Source: Streptomyces albipurpureus
Lineage (GTDB): Bacteria; Actinomycetota; Actinomycetes; Streptomycetales; Streptomycetaceae
Direction of reading: 5' to 3'
Assembly: GCF_023701525.1 (NCBI RefSeq)
Contig: NZ_JAMQAW010000028.1
Coordinates: 44,670-108,669, forward strand
DNA length: 64,000 nucleotides
The translations under genes were made by a program, and so were the position numbers. The notes under the pieces are model-generated. The model had not been told where the DNA came from. It made no database searches and saw nothing but the letters and a program-made list of their open reading frames with translations. Positions 9,401-16,538 of the stretch are shown piece after piece; the stretch's first letter is position 1, and each line of letters opens with the position of its first letter.

Positions 9401-10035
9401 CCCGTATCCAGGTGGCGGTGTTGCGGGGCCGGCTCGCCGGGATTCTGCTGGAGATGGGCCAGGGTGAGCAGGGCGAGGCGATGGCCCGCGGGGTGCTGTC
9501 CGACTATGACGGCGCGACCAATGAGTCAACGGCCATCGCCCGTATCCATCTGGCGCTCTGGCTGGGTCAGACCGGTCGTCGCGACGAGGCGCGGGCTGAG
9601 ATCGAGCTCTTGATGGAGCAGTTCCGCCGTAACACCATGGCGATCTTCGAGGGGATGCTCATCGGCATGCTCGCCTGGCTGGACCTCGGGGACGGCGAGT
9701 ACGAGTCCGCTCGGACGAAGGCCTTGGACGCCTTGGAGCGGGCGCGGGACCGGCTCAGCGTGATGGTCGCCCCGCAGCTCCTCTCGGTGCAGTTGGTGAC
9801 CCTCGCCAGCGCTCTCGTCGGAGGCTGGCCGGATCGGGCGGAGAGCGCGGCCCTTCTGCTGGGAGTCGCCGGCGCGTCGATTCCGCCCGGTTACACGTCG
9901 ACCCGCAATGAGCGGGAGATACGGACCTCGGCCGAAGCGGAGGTTCGTGCGGTGCTCGGGCATCAGGCCTATGAGTCCGCGTACGCGCGGGGCGGCGGCC
10001 TCAGCCTCGATGAGGCCGCCGCCCTGGCCCGGTAG
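6478..10035 (+). CDS. SARP/AfsR-like regulator with NB-ARC ATPase and TPR region
   Basis: A 1185-residue pathway-type transcription factor. Residues 1-~95 form an OmpR-like winged helix (VHYRLLGTTQ, RLRALLTVLALRVG, VQALVGRLRRAIG, GGYRL), and ~96-240 the bacterial transcriptional activation domain (DLHRFARLAGEGARAL, DEALELWRGPVLAD). After a Pro/Ala linker comes an NB-ARC ATPase with Walker A GPGGAGKT near 335, Walker B LLVLDNCEH near 422, and ATSREPLGIPGE. A low-complexity DG-rich insert lies near 592-646, and the C-terminus is helical repeats (TPR-like). GTG at 6478 is chosen because it puts the family's usual opening at residue 1. Convergent with a drug-exporter operon whose promoter carries phased direct repeats. 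Confidence 0.9.
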   Translation: MHYRLLGTTQAIDDDGRPVPMGGARLRALLTVLALRVGRTVPVGVLIAEVWDDDPPADASAAVQALVGRLRRAIGRKAVTSVAGGYRLSATADDIDLHRFARLAGEGARALERGDPGRATELLDEALELWRGPVLADLPQRGAEVSRWESRRLDARRNRLSAALLQGRAKDTLVELNTLCADHPIDESLQALRLRALQAVGRPAEALADYETFRRRLADRLGADPGPALRALHAELLGVRERSAPTSPHPAIASAPAASHEPASPGDREPAVDHRAAPPGAEWLADPPPAAQAPVRQRPAVGNLRARLTSFVGRERDIEAIRDDLAKARLVTLLGPGGAGKTRLSQEAAEGIHADAPDGVWLAELAPVDDPDDVPETVLAALGARETVLRGAGAEELRVGDAIGGDPLVRLIEHCSRRRMLLVLDNCEHVVTAAATLAEQLLESCPGLTILATSREPLGIPGELVRPVGPLPDPMALRLLADRGAAARPDFRVEDDPEACAEICRRLDGLPLAIELAAARLRMLTPRQIADRLDDRFRLLTSGSRTVLPRQQTLRAVVDWSWDLLDAAERAVLRRLSVFAGGCELTAAEAVCADGPDGADGTDGAAVPEQPHGQQGPNGSDETGAAGARLGPGSSSTGSGPGRTHGAGIADVLGSLIDKSLVVATPTPHGDMRYRLLETVAEYAEVRLDEAAERAATERRHLVHYRELARTTDPLLRGPGQGAAIETFQTEYENLRTALRRAIGDRDEQEALCLVISLSWYWQIRDLRGDARHWSTLAGELGPDPFAPPYVPAPPVYERVTDSPPPMAPLLLDEARRGVAMLRMIFVDHGVEEWGTPENQARLRGVTEVYRPGLPQTCRAPGALWFFAILMTGDMEQLKAMLDATVQTCRDLGYEWELATALQMRASVLAHRVHWSGDAARDAEEAWKLFTGLGDDWGASEALSARGETRERNGEYELAAEDYNAAIVHAERIGARIQVAVLRGRLAGILLEMGQGEQGEAMARGVLSDYDGATNESTAIARIHLALWLGQTGRRDEARAEIELLMEQFRRNTMAIFEGMLIGMLAWLDLGDGEYESARTKALDALERARDRLSVMVAPQLLSVQLVTLASALVGGWPDRAESAALLLGVAGASIPPGYTSTRNEREIRTSAEAEVRAVLGHQAYESAYARGGGLSLDEAAALAR

Positions 10036-10087
10036 TCGTCCGTGTGGTGGCGTGTGCCCGGTTCCGATGGGCTCGGGGCGGGCCGGG

Positions 10088-10984
10088 TCAGGTCCGCTTG
10101 CGGAACTTCGCCACCGCCAGGGGCGCCGTGACCAGGGTGATGGCCGCGGCCCAGCCGAGTGTCATCCAGACCGAGTTGGCCAACTCGCCCCCGTTGATCA
10201 GGGCGCGGGCGGCATCGGCGAGGTTGGAGAGCGGGTTGTAGTCGGTGAAGGTCTCCAGCCAGCCGGGCATGGTGGTGGGCGGCGCGAAGATCGACGAACC
10301 GAACTGCAGAGGTGTCAGGACCAACATGGCGAGTCCCTGAACGGCCTGGGGGGTCTTCAGCGTGAGTCCTAGCAGGATGAAGATCCACATCAGCGAGGCT
10401 CCGAAGAGCATGGACAGGCCGATGGCCGCGAGCACCTCGACCAGCGAGGTCTTGACCTCCAGCCCCAGGGCGAAGCCCATCCCCAGCAGGATGGTCATCG
10501 CCACCGACATGCGGCCGATCTCGACGACGATCTTCGCGATGAGTACCGAGGACCGGGCGATCGGCATGGACCTGAAGCGGTCCATCACGCCCTTCTTGAC
10601 GTCGTCGTTGACTCCGGTACCGACGGCCATCGCGATGTTCATGCCCATCATCGCCAGCAGACCGGGGATCACGTAGTTGACGTAGTCGTCCTGATTGCCC
10701 TTGCCGGAGATCGCGCCGCCGAAGACATAGACGAAGAGCAGGGTGAAGACGATCGGCATCAGCAGGACGTCGAACATGGACTCGGGGTCCTGCTTGATCT
10801 GGAGCACATTGCGGCGGACCAGCGCTTCGATGTGCCGCAGATTGGCCCGTAGCCCGATTCGGCCTTCGCCGACGGGGGGAGCGGGCTTTCGACCGGGCGG
10901 TGCGGGCGGCTGGGCCCCGGAGCCGGGGTGGGTGCTCCCCGCCCGGTCGCTGGGGGTCGGGGACGTGGTCGTGTCGACGCTCAT
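10088..10984 (-). CDS. ABC transporter permease, DrrB/ABC-2 type
   Basis: The membrane half of an ABC-2 exporter, 298 residues. A proline-rich cytoplasmic N-terminus (~45 residues) is followed by six hydrophobic segments. NVLQIKQDPESMFDVLLMPIVFTLLFVYVFGG and GVMDRFRSMPIARSSVL are signatures of the daunorubicin-resistance DrrB group. The ATG overlaps the ATPase stop (ATGA, 10981-10984), so the two subunits are translationally coupled. Substrate unknown; the group exports hydrophobic drugs or lipids. Confidence 0.9.
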   Translation of the reverse strand: MSVDTTTSPTPSDRAGSTHPGSGAQPPAPPGRKPAPPVGEGRIGLRANLRHIEALVRRNVLQIKQDPESMFDVLLMPIVFTLLFVYVFGGAISGKGNQDDYVNYVIPGLLAMMGMNIAMAVGTGVNDDVKKGVMDRFRSMPIARSSVLIAKIVVEIGRMSVAMTILLGMGFALGLEVKTSLVEVLAAIGLSMLFGASLMWIFILLGLTLKTPQAVQGLAMLVLTPLQFGSSIFAPPTTMPGWLETFTDYNPLSNLADAARALINGGELANSVWMTLGWAAAITLVTAPLAVAKFRKRT

Positions 10985-12021
10985 GCGGCGGTCTCCTGGA
11001 GGGTGGTGGCGCTCTCGGCGCTCTGCTCCGACACCGGGCGCCGTTCCCCGGTGACCGCCAGGAACACATCGTCCAAGCTGGGCAGATGGGTGGTGATATC
11101 GGCTATCCCGAAGTGGTGGGACGCCAGGACGCCGACCACGGCGGTCAGTTGTTCATCGGTGAGGATCGGCACGGTCAGCAGGCCCTCGTCCACAGCGGTG
11201 TGCACACCCGCGATGCCATCGAGACCGGCGCGGGCGAGCTCCCGCGCCATCGCGTCCAGTTGACTGCGGTCACTCGGCCGGATCCGCAGTGTTCGACCGC
11301 CGACCTTCGCCTTCAACTCATCGACCCGGCCCTCGGCGATGACCCGGCCCTGGTCGATGACGGTCAACTCATCCGCGAGTCGCTCGGCTTCCTCCATGTA
11401 CTGCGTGGTGAGCAGTACGGTGACGCCTTCCGTGACCATCCGCTGGACCTCGTCCCAGACCTCGTTGCGGGTCCTGGGGTCGAGCCCGGTCGTCGGTTCG
11501 TCGAGGTAGAGGACGCTGGGCTCGCCGACCAGTGAGGCGGCGAGGTCGAGTCGGCGTCGCATACCGCCCGAGTACTGCATGACGGGCTTCTTGGCCGCGT
11601 CGGTGAGTGAGAAGCGCTCCAGCATCTCAGCGGCGCGCCGACGGGCGGCGGCACGGGACAGATCGAGCAGCCGCCCGATCATGTAGAGGTTCTCCCAGCC
11701 GGAGAGCTTCTCGTCCACGGAGGCGTACTGGCCGGTGAGTCCGATGGTGCGGCGCAACTGCCGGGGCTGGTGCACCACGTCGTATCCCGCGACGGTGGCA
11801 CTTCCCGCGTCGGGCAGGATCAGCGTGGCCAGACAGCGGACGAGTGTGGTCTTGCCGGCCCCGTTGGGGCCGAGGACGCCGAGCACCGTGCCCTCGCGGA
11901 CCGTGAGGTCCACCCCGTCGAGGGCCTTGGTCTCGCCGTAGTGCTTGACCAGCCCCCGTACCTCGACGGCATGGGTCCGGTCGCTGATCCGAGCCGTATC
12001 GCTCCGGTGGTTCTGCTGCAT
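10981..12021 (-). CDS. ABC transporter ATPase, DrrA type
   Basis: The 346-residue nucleotide-binding subunit of a DrrAB-type exporter. Walker A GPNGAGKTT, signature YSGGMRRRLDLA, Walker B VLYLDEPTTGLD and the switch His region TTQYMEEAERLAD are all intact. The C-terminal ~100 residues form the DrrA extension ending in LPSLDDVFLAVTGER. The start is uncertain: ATG at 12021 has no Shine-Dalgarno sequence and may be leaderless, while TTG 12051 and GTG 12045 are in frame but fall inside a repeat array. First gene of a two-gene operon with the permease. Confidence 0.88.
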   Translation of the reverse strand: MQQNHRSDTARISDRTHAVEVRGLVKHYGETKALDGVDLTVREGTVLGVLGPNGAGKTTLVRCLATLILPDAGSATVAGYDVVHQPRQLRRTIGLTGQYASVDEKLSGWENLYMIGRLLDLSRAAARRRAAEMLERFSLTDAAKKPVMQYSGGMRRRLDLAASLVGEPSVLYLDEPTTGLDPRTRNEVWDEVQRMVTEGVTVLLTTQYMEEAERLADELTVIDQGRVIAEGRVDELKAKVGGRTLRIRPSDRSQLDAMARELARAGLDGIAGVHTAVDEGLLTVPILTDEQLTAVVGVLASHHFGIADITTHLPSLDDVFLAVTGERRPVSEQSAESATTLQETAA

Positions 12022-12028
12022 GTTGTCA

Positions 12029-12130
12029 ACGATGTGCGGTCCCACCGACAAGCCACCGACAGATCACCGACAGGCACACCGACAACCCGCGATCCCACCG
12101 ACACACCGACAGCCCACCGACACACCGGCA
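12029..12130 (-). promoter_or_regulatory. Array of TGTCGGTG direct repeats upstream of the ABC exporter
   Basis: Read on the minus strand there are seven exact TGTCGGTG copies (left edges 12043, 12054, 12065, 12077, 12096, 12104, 12115) and one variant TGCCGGTG (12123-12130). The four copies nearest the gene are spaced 11, 11 and 12 bases. Eight bases past the last copy lies CATCGT (12029-12034), a possible -10, and the ATG of the ATPase begins seven bases further on. Direct repeats at 11-bp period with the last one 8 bases from the -10 is the published layout of SARP binding sites. Confidence 0.55.
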
Positions 12131-12200
12131 GCCGACTCGCCCCTGCCGATGGCGCCGCCGGGCCACCGCACTCGGCTACCGCCGGACCGCGCGGGTCGGC

Positions 12201-12226
12201 CGCGGGGTTCTGACCGGAACCCCGCG
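12201..12226. terminator. Perfect 10-bp hairpin downstream of panB
   Basis: CGCGGGGTTC-tgaccg-GAACCCCGCG gives a 10-bp perfect stem with a 6-base loop. It is the second hairpin after panB and may be a backup terminator. No T-run. Confidence 0.45.
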
Positions 12227-12249
12227 CCGAGACCGCGGCCCCACAGCCC

Positions 12250-12285
12250 GACAGCCCACCGATGGGGGAAGATCGGCGGGCTGTC
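12250..12285 (-). terminator. Terminator hairpin of panB
   Basis: GACAGCCCACCGAT and ATCGGCGGGCTGTC pair over 14 positions with one mismatch around an 8-base loop, 36 bases past the panB stop. This is a typical GC-rich Streptomyces terminator without a T-run. Confidence 0.6.
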
Positions 12286-12320
12286 GTCTGTGCCAGGAGT
12301 GGCTCAGGGGGTGGGATCGA

Positions 12321-13181
12321 TCAGTGGAAGGTGTGCTCTTCCTGGGGGAAGGCACCGCCGACGACATCGTCCGCGAAGGCCTTCGCCGCATCACCGAGGG
12401 TCCGGCGCAGATCGGCGTACTGCTTGGTGAACCGCGGCACCTTGCCGGCGGTGAGCCCTGCCATATCGGTCCAGACGAGGACCTGGGCGTCCGTGTCGGG
12501 TCCCGCGCCGATGCCGACGGTGGGAATCTGCAGTGAACGGGTGATCTCGGCGGCGACCTCGGCCGGGACCATCTCCAGGACCACGGCGAACGCGCCCGCC
12601 TCCTGCGCGGCCTTGGCGTCGTGCAGCAGCCGGTGGGCTGCTTCGTCGCCGCGGCCCTGTACCCGGTAGCCCATGGTGTTCACGGACTGGGGAGTCAGAC
12701 CGAGGTGTGAGACCACGGGGATGCCCGACTGCACGATCAGCTCGGTCTGCACCAGGGAGCGCCGACCGCCCTCCAGCTTGACCGCGCCGACACCCGCCTC
12801 CTTCACCAGCCGGGTGGCGTTGCGCAGGGCCTGTACGGGGCCTTCCTGGTACGAGCCGAAGGGCAGGTCACCGATGATGAGGGCCCGCTGGGTGCCCCGG
12901 ACGACGGCGGCGGAGAGCAGGGTGATCTCGTCCATGGTGACCGGCACGGTGGTCTCGTAGCCCAGATGGGTGTTCCCCATCGAGTCGCCGACCAGCATGA
13001 CCGGGATGCCGGCCTCGTCGAAGACCGACGCGGTCATCGCGTCATAGGCGGTGAGCATGGGCCACTTCTCGCCCCGCTCCTTGGCGGCGGCGATGTCATG
13101 GACCGTGATGCGGCGAGTGCCCTTGCCGCCGTACAGCGTCCTGCTGCTGTCGGAGGGGGGCTGGGCAGCCTGAAGCGTCAT
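12321..13181 (-). CDS. panB: 3-methyl-2-oxobutanoate hydroxymethyltransferase
   Basis: First committed step of pantothenate/CoA synthesis: adds a hydroxymethyl group from methylenetetrahydrofolate to 2-ketoisovalerate. The 286-residue protein carries the family signatures TAYDAMTASVFDEAGI, LVGDSMGNTHLGYETTVPVTMDE, GDLPFGSYQ, AVKLEGG and SHLGLTPQSVN; the Glu of EMVPAEVA and the GIGAGPDTDAQVLVW loop complete the active-site barrel. An actinobacterial N-terminal extension precedes the first strand. Monocistronic, with its own downstream hairpins; start ATG at 13179-13181. Confidence 0.95.
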   Translation of the reverse strand: MTLQAAQPPSDSSRTLYGGKGTRRITVHDIAAAKERGEKWPMLTAYDAMTASVFDEAGIPVMLVGDSMGNTHLGYETTVPVTMDEITLLSAAVVRGTQRALIIGDLPFGSYQEGPVQALRNATRLVKEAGVGAVKLEGGRRSLVQTELIVQSGIPVVSHLGLTPQSVNTMGYRVQGRGDEAAHRLLHDAKAAQEAGAFAVVLEMVPAEVAAEITRSLQIPTVGIGAGPDTDAQVLVWTDMAGLTAGKVPRFTKQYADLRRTLGDAAKAFADDVVGGAFPQEEHTFH

Positions 13182-13380
13182 GGCTAACGGCTCCTTACGT
13201 CATCTCGAGGCGCCCTGACGGCGTCCCCGGATCCCTCCCATGGTGGCACTTCGTGCCGGTCGCGGGGAAGGGGGCCCGTATCGGTGCCCGCAGTCCGGCA
13301 CTCGGTCCCCTCCCGCACGGTCCTCGCCCAGGGGCTCGCGCGGTCGTCGCGGGAGGGCGGTCGCCCCATCAATGATTTCT

Positions 13381-13399
13381 ATACGAGACGGTCTCGTAT
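13381..13399. promoter_or_regulatory. TetR-type operator of the MFS exporter
   Basis: ATACGAGAC-G-GTCTCGTAT is a perfect 9+1+9 palindrome ending 23 bases before the MFS start codon. It has the size and symmetry of a TetR-family operator, and a TetR gene is second in the operon it controls, which fits autoregulated drug-inducible efflux. TATGGT at 13411-13416 ends six bases before the ATG and no ribosome-binding site is seen, so the mRNA may be leaderless. Confidence 0.7.
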
Positions 13400-13422
13400 C
13401 GAAAATAGTTTATGGTATTGCC

Positions 13423-15216
13423 ATGCCGAATCCGCAGCCTCCTTCCGGCCCCCTCGGCGACTCCGAACCGGCCGAACCTCCCGTCAGCCCCGCGCCCGTG
13501 CCGCCGCGCATCCCCGAAGTCGTCCACCGGCGCCGCTGGGCCATCCTCACCGTGCTGATGTTCAGCCTGCTCATCGTCGTGCTGGACAACTCGATCCTGA
13601 ATGTGGCGGTCAAGACCATCGCCAGCCCCGCGCCCACCGGGATCGGGGCCACCCAGGGGGAGTTGGAGTGGGCGATCAACTCCTACACCCTCCTCTTCGC
13701 CGGGCTCCTCTTCACGGCAGGACTGCTCGGAGACCGCGTCGGCCGCAAGAAGGTGCTCCTCTTCGGGATCGTCGTCTTCGGTGTGGGATCGGCGCTCGCC
13801 GCCTTCGCCACCACCCCCGGTGAGCTCATCGCCTACCGGGGGGTGATGGGCTTCGGCGCGGCCTTTGTGATGCCCTCGACCCTCGCCGTGCTGATGCACG
13901 TCTTCGAGCCCGATGAGCAGCCCAAGGCGATCGGGATCTGGGCCGGCAGCATCGGCCTCGCCATCGCGATAGGCCCCGTCACCGGCGGAGTGCTGATCGA
14001 GCACTTCTGGTGGGGCTCGATCTTCCTGGTCAATGTGCCGGTGGTGATCATCGCCCTGATCGCCATGGCCATCCTGGTGCCCGAGTCCAAGGACCCGGCC
14101 CCCGGCCGCACCGACCCCGTCGGAGTGCTGCTGTCCATCGTCGGCCTGGTGCTGCTGGTGTACGGGATCATCCGCGGCGGGGAGCTCGCCGACTTCACCG
14201 AGCCCTCGGTGCTCCTCTCCGTACTCGGTGGTCTCGCCGTACTGGCGGGCTTCGTCTGGCACGAGAAGCGCAGCAACCATCCGGCCATCGACATGGCGTA
14301 CTTCCGGATGCCCGCCTTCTCCGCGTCCGTCGTCGCCATCGCCCTGGTCTTCTTCGCGATGATGGGCATCACCTTCCTCTCCGCCTACTACCTCCAGAGC
14401 GTGCGCGGATACAGCGCGCTGGAGTGCGGACTGCTGGTGCTGCCGCTGGCCCTGGCGCAGGGGTTCTTCTCGCCCCGAGCCCGGCTGGTGGTCGCACGGT
14501 TCGGCGCGCGGGCGGTCTGCGCGGGGGCGTTGGTCCTGATCGCCGTGGGGCTCGGTTCCTTCGCCTTCTTCGATGAATCGACGCCGATGTGGGTCTTCGG
14601 GGTCTCGCTCTTCATCCAAGGAGTGGGAATGTCACACATCACCGTCCCGGTGACCACATCGGTGATGCAGTCCCTGCCCCGGGAGAAGGCCGGGTCCGGA
14701 TCGGCGGTCAGCAACACCTTCCGCCAGGTCGGCGGCGCCCTGGGAGTCGCGGTACTGGGCTCGATGCTCTCCATCCGCTACCGGGCCGAGATGGAGGGGC
14801 AGCTGGCGACCCTGCCTGCCGGGCTGCGCGAGAGCGCCGGCGAGTCGATCGAGGGGACCCATGCGGCGGCGCGCCGGTTGGGACCGGCCGGTGAGGAACT
14901 GATCACCCGGGCCAACGCCGCCTTCATCGACGCCATGCAGCTCACCGCGCTGGGCGCCGCCCTCGTCTGCCTCATCGGGGTGGCGGTCGTGCTGCGCTGG
15001 CTGCCGGGCCGGGCGGTTCGGCACGCGAAGGGCCCCAGCGGCTCACAACCGGCCGCTGCGGGGACACCCGATGCGGGGACGCCCGCACTCCGCCGGTCTG
15101 ACGCCGGCGCCCCCGTACCCGGTCAGGGCCAGCAGCCCGCGCAGTCGAACGGTTCACCGGCCAACGCCGTGCCGCACCTACCGGAGGACGGCCCGCCAGC
15201 GCGCCAGCAGCACTGA
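13423..15216 (+). CDS. MFS drug exporter, DHA2 (14-helix) family
   Basis: A 597-residue inner-membrane proton antiporter. Signatures include MFSLLIVVLDNSILNVAVKTI in helix 1, the motif A loop GLLGDRVGRKKVLLFG, and the motif C-like GSIGLAIAIGPVTGGVLIEHFWW. About 14 hydrophobic segments end near residue 530, followed by a Gly/Pro/Ala/Gln-rich cytoplasmic tail. ATG at 13423 fits an N-terminus of Pro-rich cytoplasmic residues followed by the basic VHRRRWAIL. Preceded by a palindromic operator and followed 94 bases later by a TetR gene. It probably confers resistance to an amphipathic compound; substrate unknown. Confidence 0.92.
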   Translation: MPNPQPPSGPLGDSEPAEPPVSPAPVPPRIPEVVHRRRWAILTVLMFSLLIVVLDNSILNVAVKTIASPAPTGIGATQGELEWAINSYTLLFAGLLFTAGLLGDRVGRKKVLLFGIVVFGVGSALAAFATTPGELIAYRGVMGFGAAFVMPSTLAVLMHVFEPDEQPKAIGIWAGSIGLAIAIGPVTGGVLIEHFWWGSIFLVNVPVVIIALIAMAILVPESKDPAPGRTDPVGVLLSIVGLVLLVYGIIRGGELADFTEPSVLLSVLGGLAVLAGFVWHEKRSNHPAIDMAYFRMPAFSASVVAIALVFFAMMGITFLSAYYLQSVRGYSALECGLLVLPLALAQGFFSPRARLVVARFGARAVCAGALVLIAVGLGSFAFFDESTPMWVFGVSLFIQGVGMSHITVPVTTSVMQSLPREKAGSGSAVSNTFRQVGGALGVAVLGSMLSIRYRAEMEGQLATLPAGLRESAGESIEGTHAAARRLGPAGEELITRANAAFIDAMQLTALGAALVCLIGVAVVLRWLPGRAVRHAKGPSGSQPAAAGTPDAGTPALRRSDAGAPVPGQGQQPAQSNGSPANAVPHLPEDGPPARQQH

Positions 15217-15310
15217 TCGCCATACCGCCCCTCCCGGTCAGGGAGAATCGAGTGGTCATGACCGCGGCGCCGGGCCTCGGCCGCGGCGACGGGAGAGAGA
15301 TGGAGCGGAT

Positions 15311-16132
15311 GTGCCCTTGAAGAAGCGGCCCAAGGAACACCGCGACGGCCAGGGGACCCCTGCCGCGCCCGACGCCGCCCCGGACACCACCGGTGGCGAT
15401 CAGGCGGCCGAGCGGGTCCCGATGCCAGGCCGCCGGTCGGTATCCACACCGTCTCCCGACAGGGACTCCACCCCCCTGCACGACCCCACATCGGAACCGG
15501 CCCCGGAACCGGCGCCCGCCCGCCGTGGTCGACCGCGCAGCGAAGCCGCCGAACGCTCCATCATCGAGGCCACCCTGAGCCTGGTCGAAGCGGGCGTGCC
15601 CCTCTCCGAACTCTCCATCGAACGCATCGCCCGCACGGCCGGCGTCGGCAAGGCCACCATCTACCGGCGCTGGGAAGGCAAAGAGGCGCTCCTCGTGGAC
15701 GTCGTACGCTCCCTGGACCCGGATGACCCGCCCGCGCCAGGGGCCTCCGTCCGCGAGGACCTCATCTTCTTGATGCAGAGCCTCCACCGGCGGGGGCTGG
15801 CCAAGAGGTCATCAGCGCTGCTCGTCACCGTCTTCTCCCAGATGCAGAACTATCCCCGACTCTGGGAGATGCACCATCGGGTCTCCGTACAGCCCAGACG
15901 GCGGCAGATGGACGAGGTGCTCCGGCGCGGCATCGCCGAGGGAGAGATCCGGGATGATCTTGACTTCGATCTGCTGGGAGATCTGTTCGTCGGGCCGATC
16001 CTGGTACGCACCGTGCTCCGGCCGGAGGTCACCTGGTCACAGGACAGCGCGGAACAGATCGTCGACGCGGTACTGGCGGGCCTCCGCCCGCCCAAGTCCC
16101 CTGGAGGGTCGGCCCATGACACCGGGCGGTAG
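15311..16132 (+). CDS. TetR-family repressor of the adjacent exporter
   Basis: A 273-residue regulator with an unusually long, disordered N-terminal segment (about 85 residues) before the helix-turn-helix: RGRPRSEAAERSIIEATLSLV, then LSIERIARTAGVGKATIYRRWEGKEALLVDVV. The rest is a helical ligand-binding domain (TetR_C type, with MDEVLRRGIAEGEIRDDLDFDLLGDLFVGPI). GTG at 15311 has GGAG five bases upstream; a nearby TTG (15317) is possible. Lying downstream of the MFS gene in the same direction, it most likely binds the palindrome at 13381-13399. Confidence 0.88.
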   Translation: MPLKKRPKEHRDGQGTPAAPDAAPDTTGGDQAAERVPMPGRRSVSTPSPDRDSTPLHDPTSEPAPEPAPARRGRPRSEAAERSIIEATLSLVEAGVPLSELSIERIARTAGVGKATIYRRWEGKEALLVDVVRSLDPDDPPAPGASVREDLIFLMQSLHRRGLAKRSSALLVTVFSQMQNYPRLWEMHHRVSVQPRRRQMDEVLRRGIAEGEIRDDLDFDLLGDLFVGPILVRTVLRPEVTWSQDSAEQIVDAVLAGLRPPKSPGGSAHDTGR

Positions 16133-16184
16133 CCGTGAGGGGTGGCACCGGGCCCCTGACGCGTACGGCACCTCAACGCCAAGT

Positions 16185-16222
16185 CCCCGACCGGGCACTC
16201 GTTTTCCCTAGCCCGGTCGGGG
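16185..16222 (+). terminator. Terminator after the MFS-TetR operon
   Basis: CCCCGACCGGGC (16185-16196) and GCCCGGTCGGGG (16211-16222) form a perfect 12-bp stem with a 14-base loop, 52 bases past the TetR stop. Confidence 0.65.
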
Positions 16223-16538
16223 GAGGGCTCGCTCCCACGGCAAGGCGAGCGGACGTCCGTACGAGTCAGCGACCGCGGGCGCCCAGGGCGTCGGGCCGTC
16301 ACCGGGAGCGCGTGGCCGACCGTTCGAGCGGGCTGGGCGCCACGCCGCGCCGGAACACATCTGACGTGTGCGTCTTCCGTCACACCACCTCTACCTGGCC
16401 CAATACCAGGAACCACCCGCGCTGTCCCGTCGTCATCGAAAAGGACGGCCGCTCCCGGGCGGTGAGACAAGTACCGTCATCGCCTAGTGTCGACGCCGGG
16501 GTTGGAATGACGGCAGCAAGGCAGTGAGGACAGGCTTC
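16223..16538. other. Non-coding spacer before the nuclease-like gene
   Basis: 316 bases without a supported gene. It should contain the promoter of the membrane endonuclease-family gene that follows; no clear hexamers or palindromes stand out. Confidence 0.5.
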
